6,458 nucleotides of DNA from Sphingomonadales bacterium (GTDB lineage Bacteria > Bacteroidota > Bacteroidia > UBA7662). The notes beneath the pieces are model-generated. The model saw nothing but the letters and a program-made list of their open reading frames with translations. It was not told the DNA's origin and ran no database searches. The DNA is taken from contig VHBD01000088.1 in NCBI GenBank assembly GCA_016872125.1, positions 1 through 6,458 on the forward strand, in the 5' to 3' direction. Shown piece by piece: positions 6,026 through 6,458 of this stretch. Position numbers and translations under genes: made by a program. The first letter of the stretch is position 1. Every line of letters begins with the position of its first letter.

Positions 6026-6458
6026 TCAGCCAAAGTTCGGCACAAATCGCCTCAAAACATAGCGCAAGACTATCCAAACATGGTTAGCAAGATTATTCAA
6101 TGCGCCGTAATGCCGCCCAAATATCCGATACCTCTCCTTCCAAGCGGCTTTGCGACGTTGGCTGGAGAGCCCTCCATCCAAAAACTGCACCAGGACCCGG
6201 TCGGCAAAGTGTATAGGAACCTTTGCCACCTCTAAGGTTTGAAGGCTGCGAATCATCCAATCAATATCAGCGCAGATTTTGTATTGCAAATCGTAGGGCT
6301 TGGCCCAGGCTCGTCCGACAATGAAGGCCTGATGGCAAACCACCATCCCAAAACGAAGGGAACGACTGTCCAAGCGCGATGGAGGCAGCGGCTTACGAAG
6401 GCCCAATTCACGGCCTCCCACCGATTCCACCACCATCGCCTGCCCGTAATATGCACCC
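6026..6458 (-). CDS. family 2 glycosyltransferase (WcaA-like), C-terminal part (truncated by window edge)
   Basis: The frame is open from the right edge to a TGA at 6026-6028, giving the last 143 residues. The first visible residues, GAYYGQAMVV, run past an internal ATG at 6436, so that ATG is not the true start. Numbered within the fragment, CHQAFIV (41-47), ADIDW (63-67) and DGGLS (94-98) are in the order typical of the second half of GT-A-fold family 2 enzymes related to WcaA. The aspartates of ADIDW fall where the catalytic-base region is expected. These enzymes move a sugar from a nucleotide donor onto a growing polysaccharide or lipid-linked glycan at the cytoplasmic face; the sugar and acceptor cannot be told. 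The nucleotide-binding N-terminal half lies outside the window. The C-terminus is basic and amphipathic (HVWIVLRYVLRRFVP, 126-140), perhaps a membrane contact. carB starts 11 bp after the stop. Confidence 0.85.
   Translation of the reverse strand, partial: GAYYGQAMVVESVGGRELGLRKPLPPSRLDSRSLRFGMVVCHQAFIVGRAWAKPYDLQYKICADIDWMIRSLQTLEVAKVPIHFADRVLVQFLDGGLSSQRRKAAWKERYRIFGRHYGALNNLANHVWIVLRYVLRRFVPNFG

Noticed and set aside
6015..6077. Upstream ATG at 6077 as the carB start
   Set aside because: The extra 21 residues do not resemble CarB and would overlap the glycosyltransferase gene; the frame from 6014 starts with the usual short lead-in to the GSGPIVIGQ motif.

Overview
The window looks like chromosomal DNA from a member of the Bacteroidota. 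This rests on three things: a DUF4834-type small membrane protein next to a YfhO-family polytopic membrane protein, a carbamoyl-phosphate synthase large chain that ends where the C-terminal allosteric domain would begin (a form I associate with flavobacterial-type lineages), and start codons with no AGGAGG-like Shine-Dalgarno sequence. The base composition is balanced rather than AT-rich, which suggests a less AT-rich group (for example Cryomorphaceae- or Saprospira-like relatives). I cannot assign a genus.

All six genes lie on the minus strand, so the transcription order runs from high to low coordinates. At the right edge (6458 to 6026) is the C-terminal part of a family 2 glycosyltransferase, cut by the window edge. 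It is followed after 11 bp by carB (6014 to 3195), which encodes the ammonia- and ATP-using large subunit of carbamoyl-phosphate synthetase. A 109-bp intergenic gap (3086 to 3194) follows. It holds an 11-bp-spaced direct repeat and an overlapping near-palindrome, and is the best candidate for a regulatory region here.

Downstream is a tight cluster. An OmpR/PhoB-type response regulator (3085 to 2378) is followed after 13 bp by its presumed partner, a membrane sensor histidine kinase (2364 to 937). The kinase gene overlaps by 8 bp the gene for a DUF4834-type small membrane protein (944 to 729). After 26 bp comes a YfhO-family membrane protein (702 to 1), cut by the left edge. The spacing suggests these four are co-transcribed, and perhaps also receive read-through from carB.

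The genes fall into a nucleotide/arginine precursor step (CarB), a signal-transduction pair, and envelope-associated proteins (glycosyltransferase, DUF4834, YfhO). The signal sensed and the target genes cannot be read from the sequence. No RNA genes, insertion sequences, CRISPR arrays or phage genes were seen, and no stretch over 300 bp lacks a gene. I found no convincing new biological system. The items most worth checking are the candidate operator before the response regulator gene, the linkage of the two-component pair to the DUF4834/YfhO genes, and the absence of the allosteric domain in CarB.
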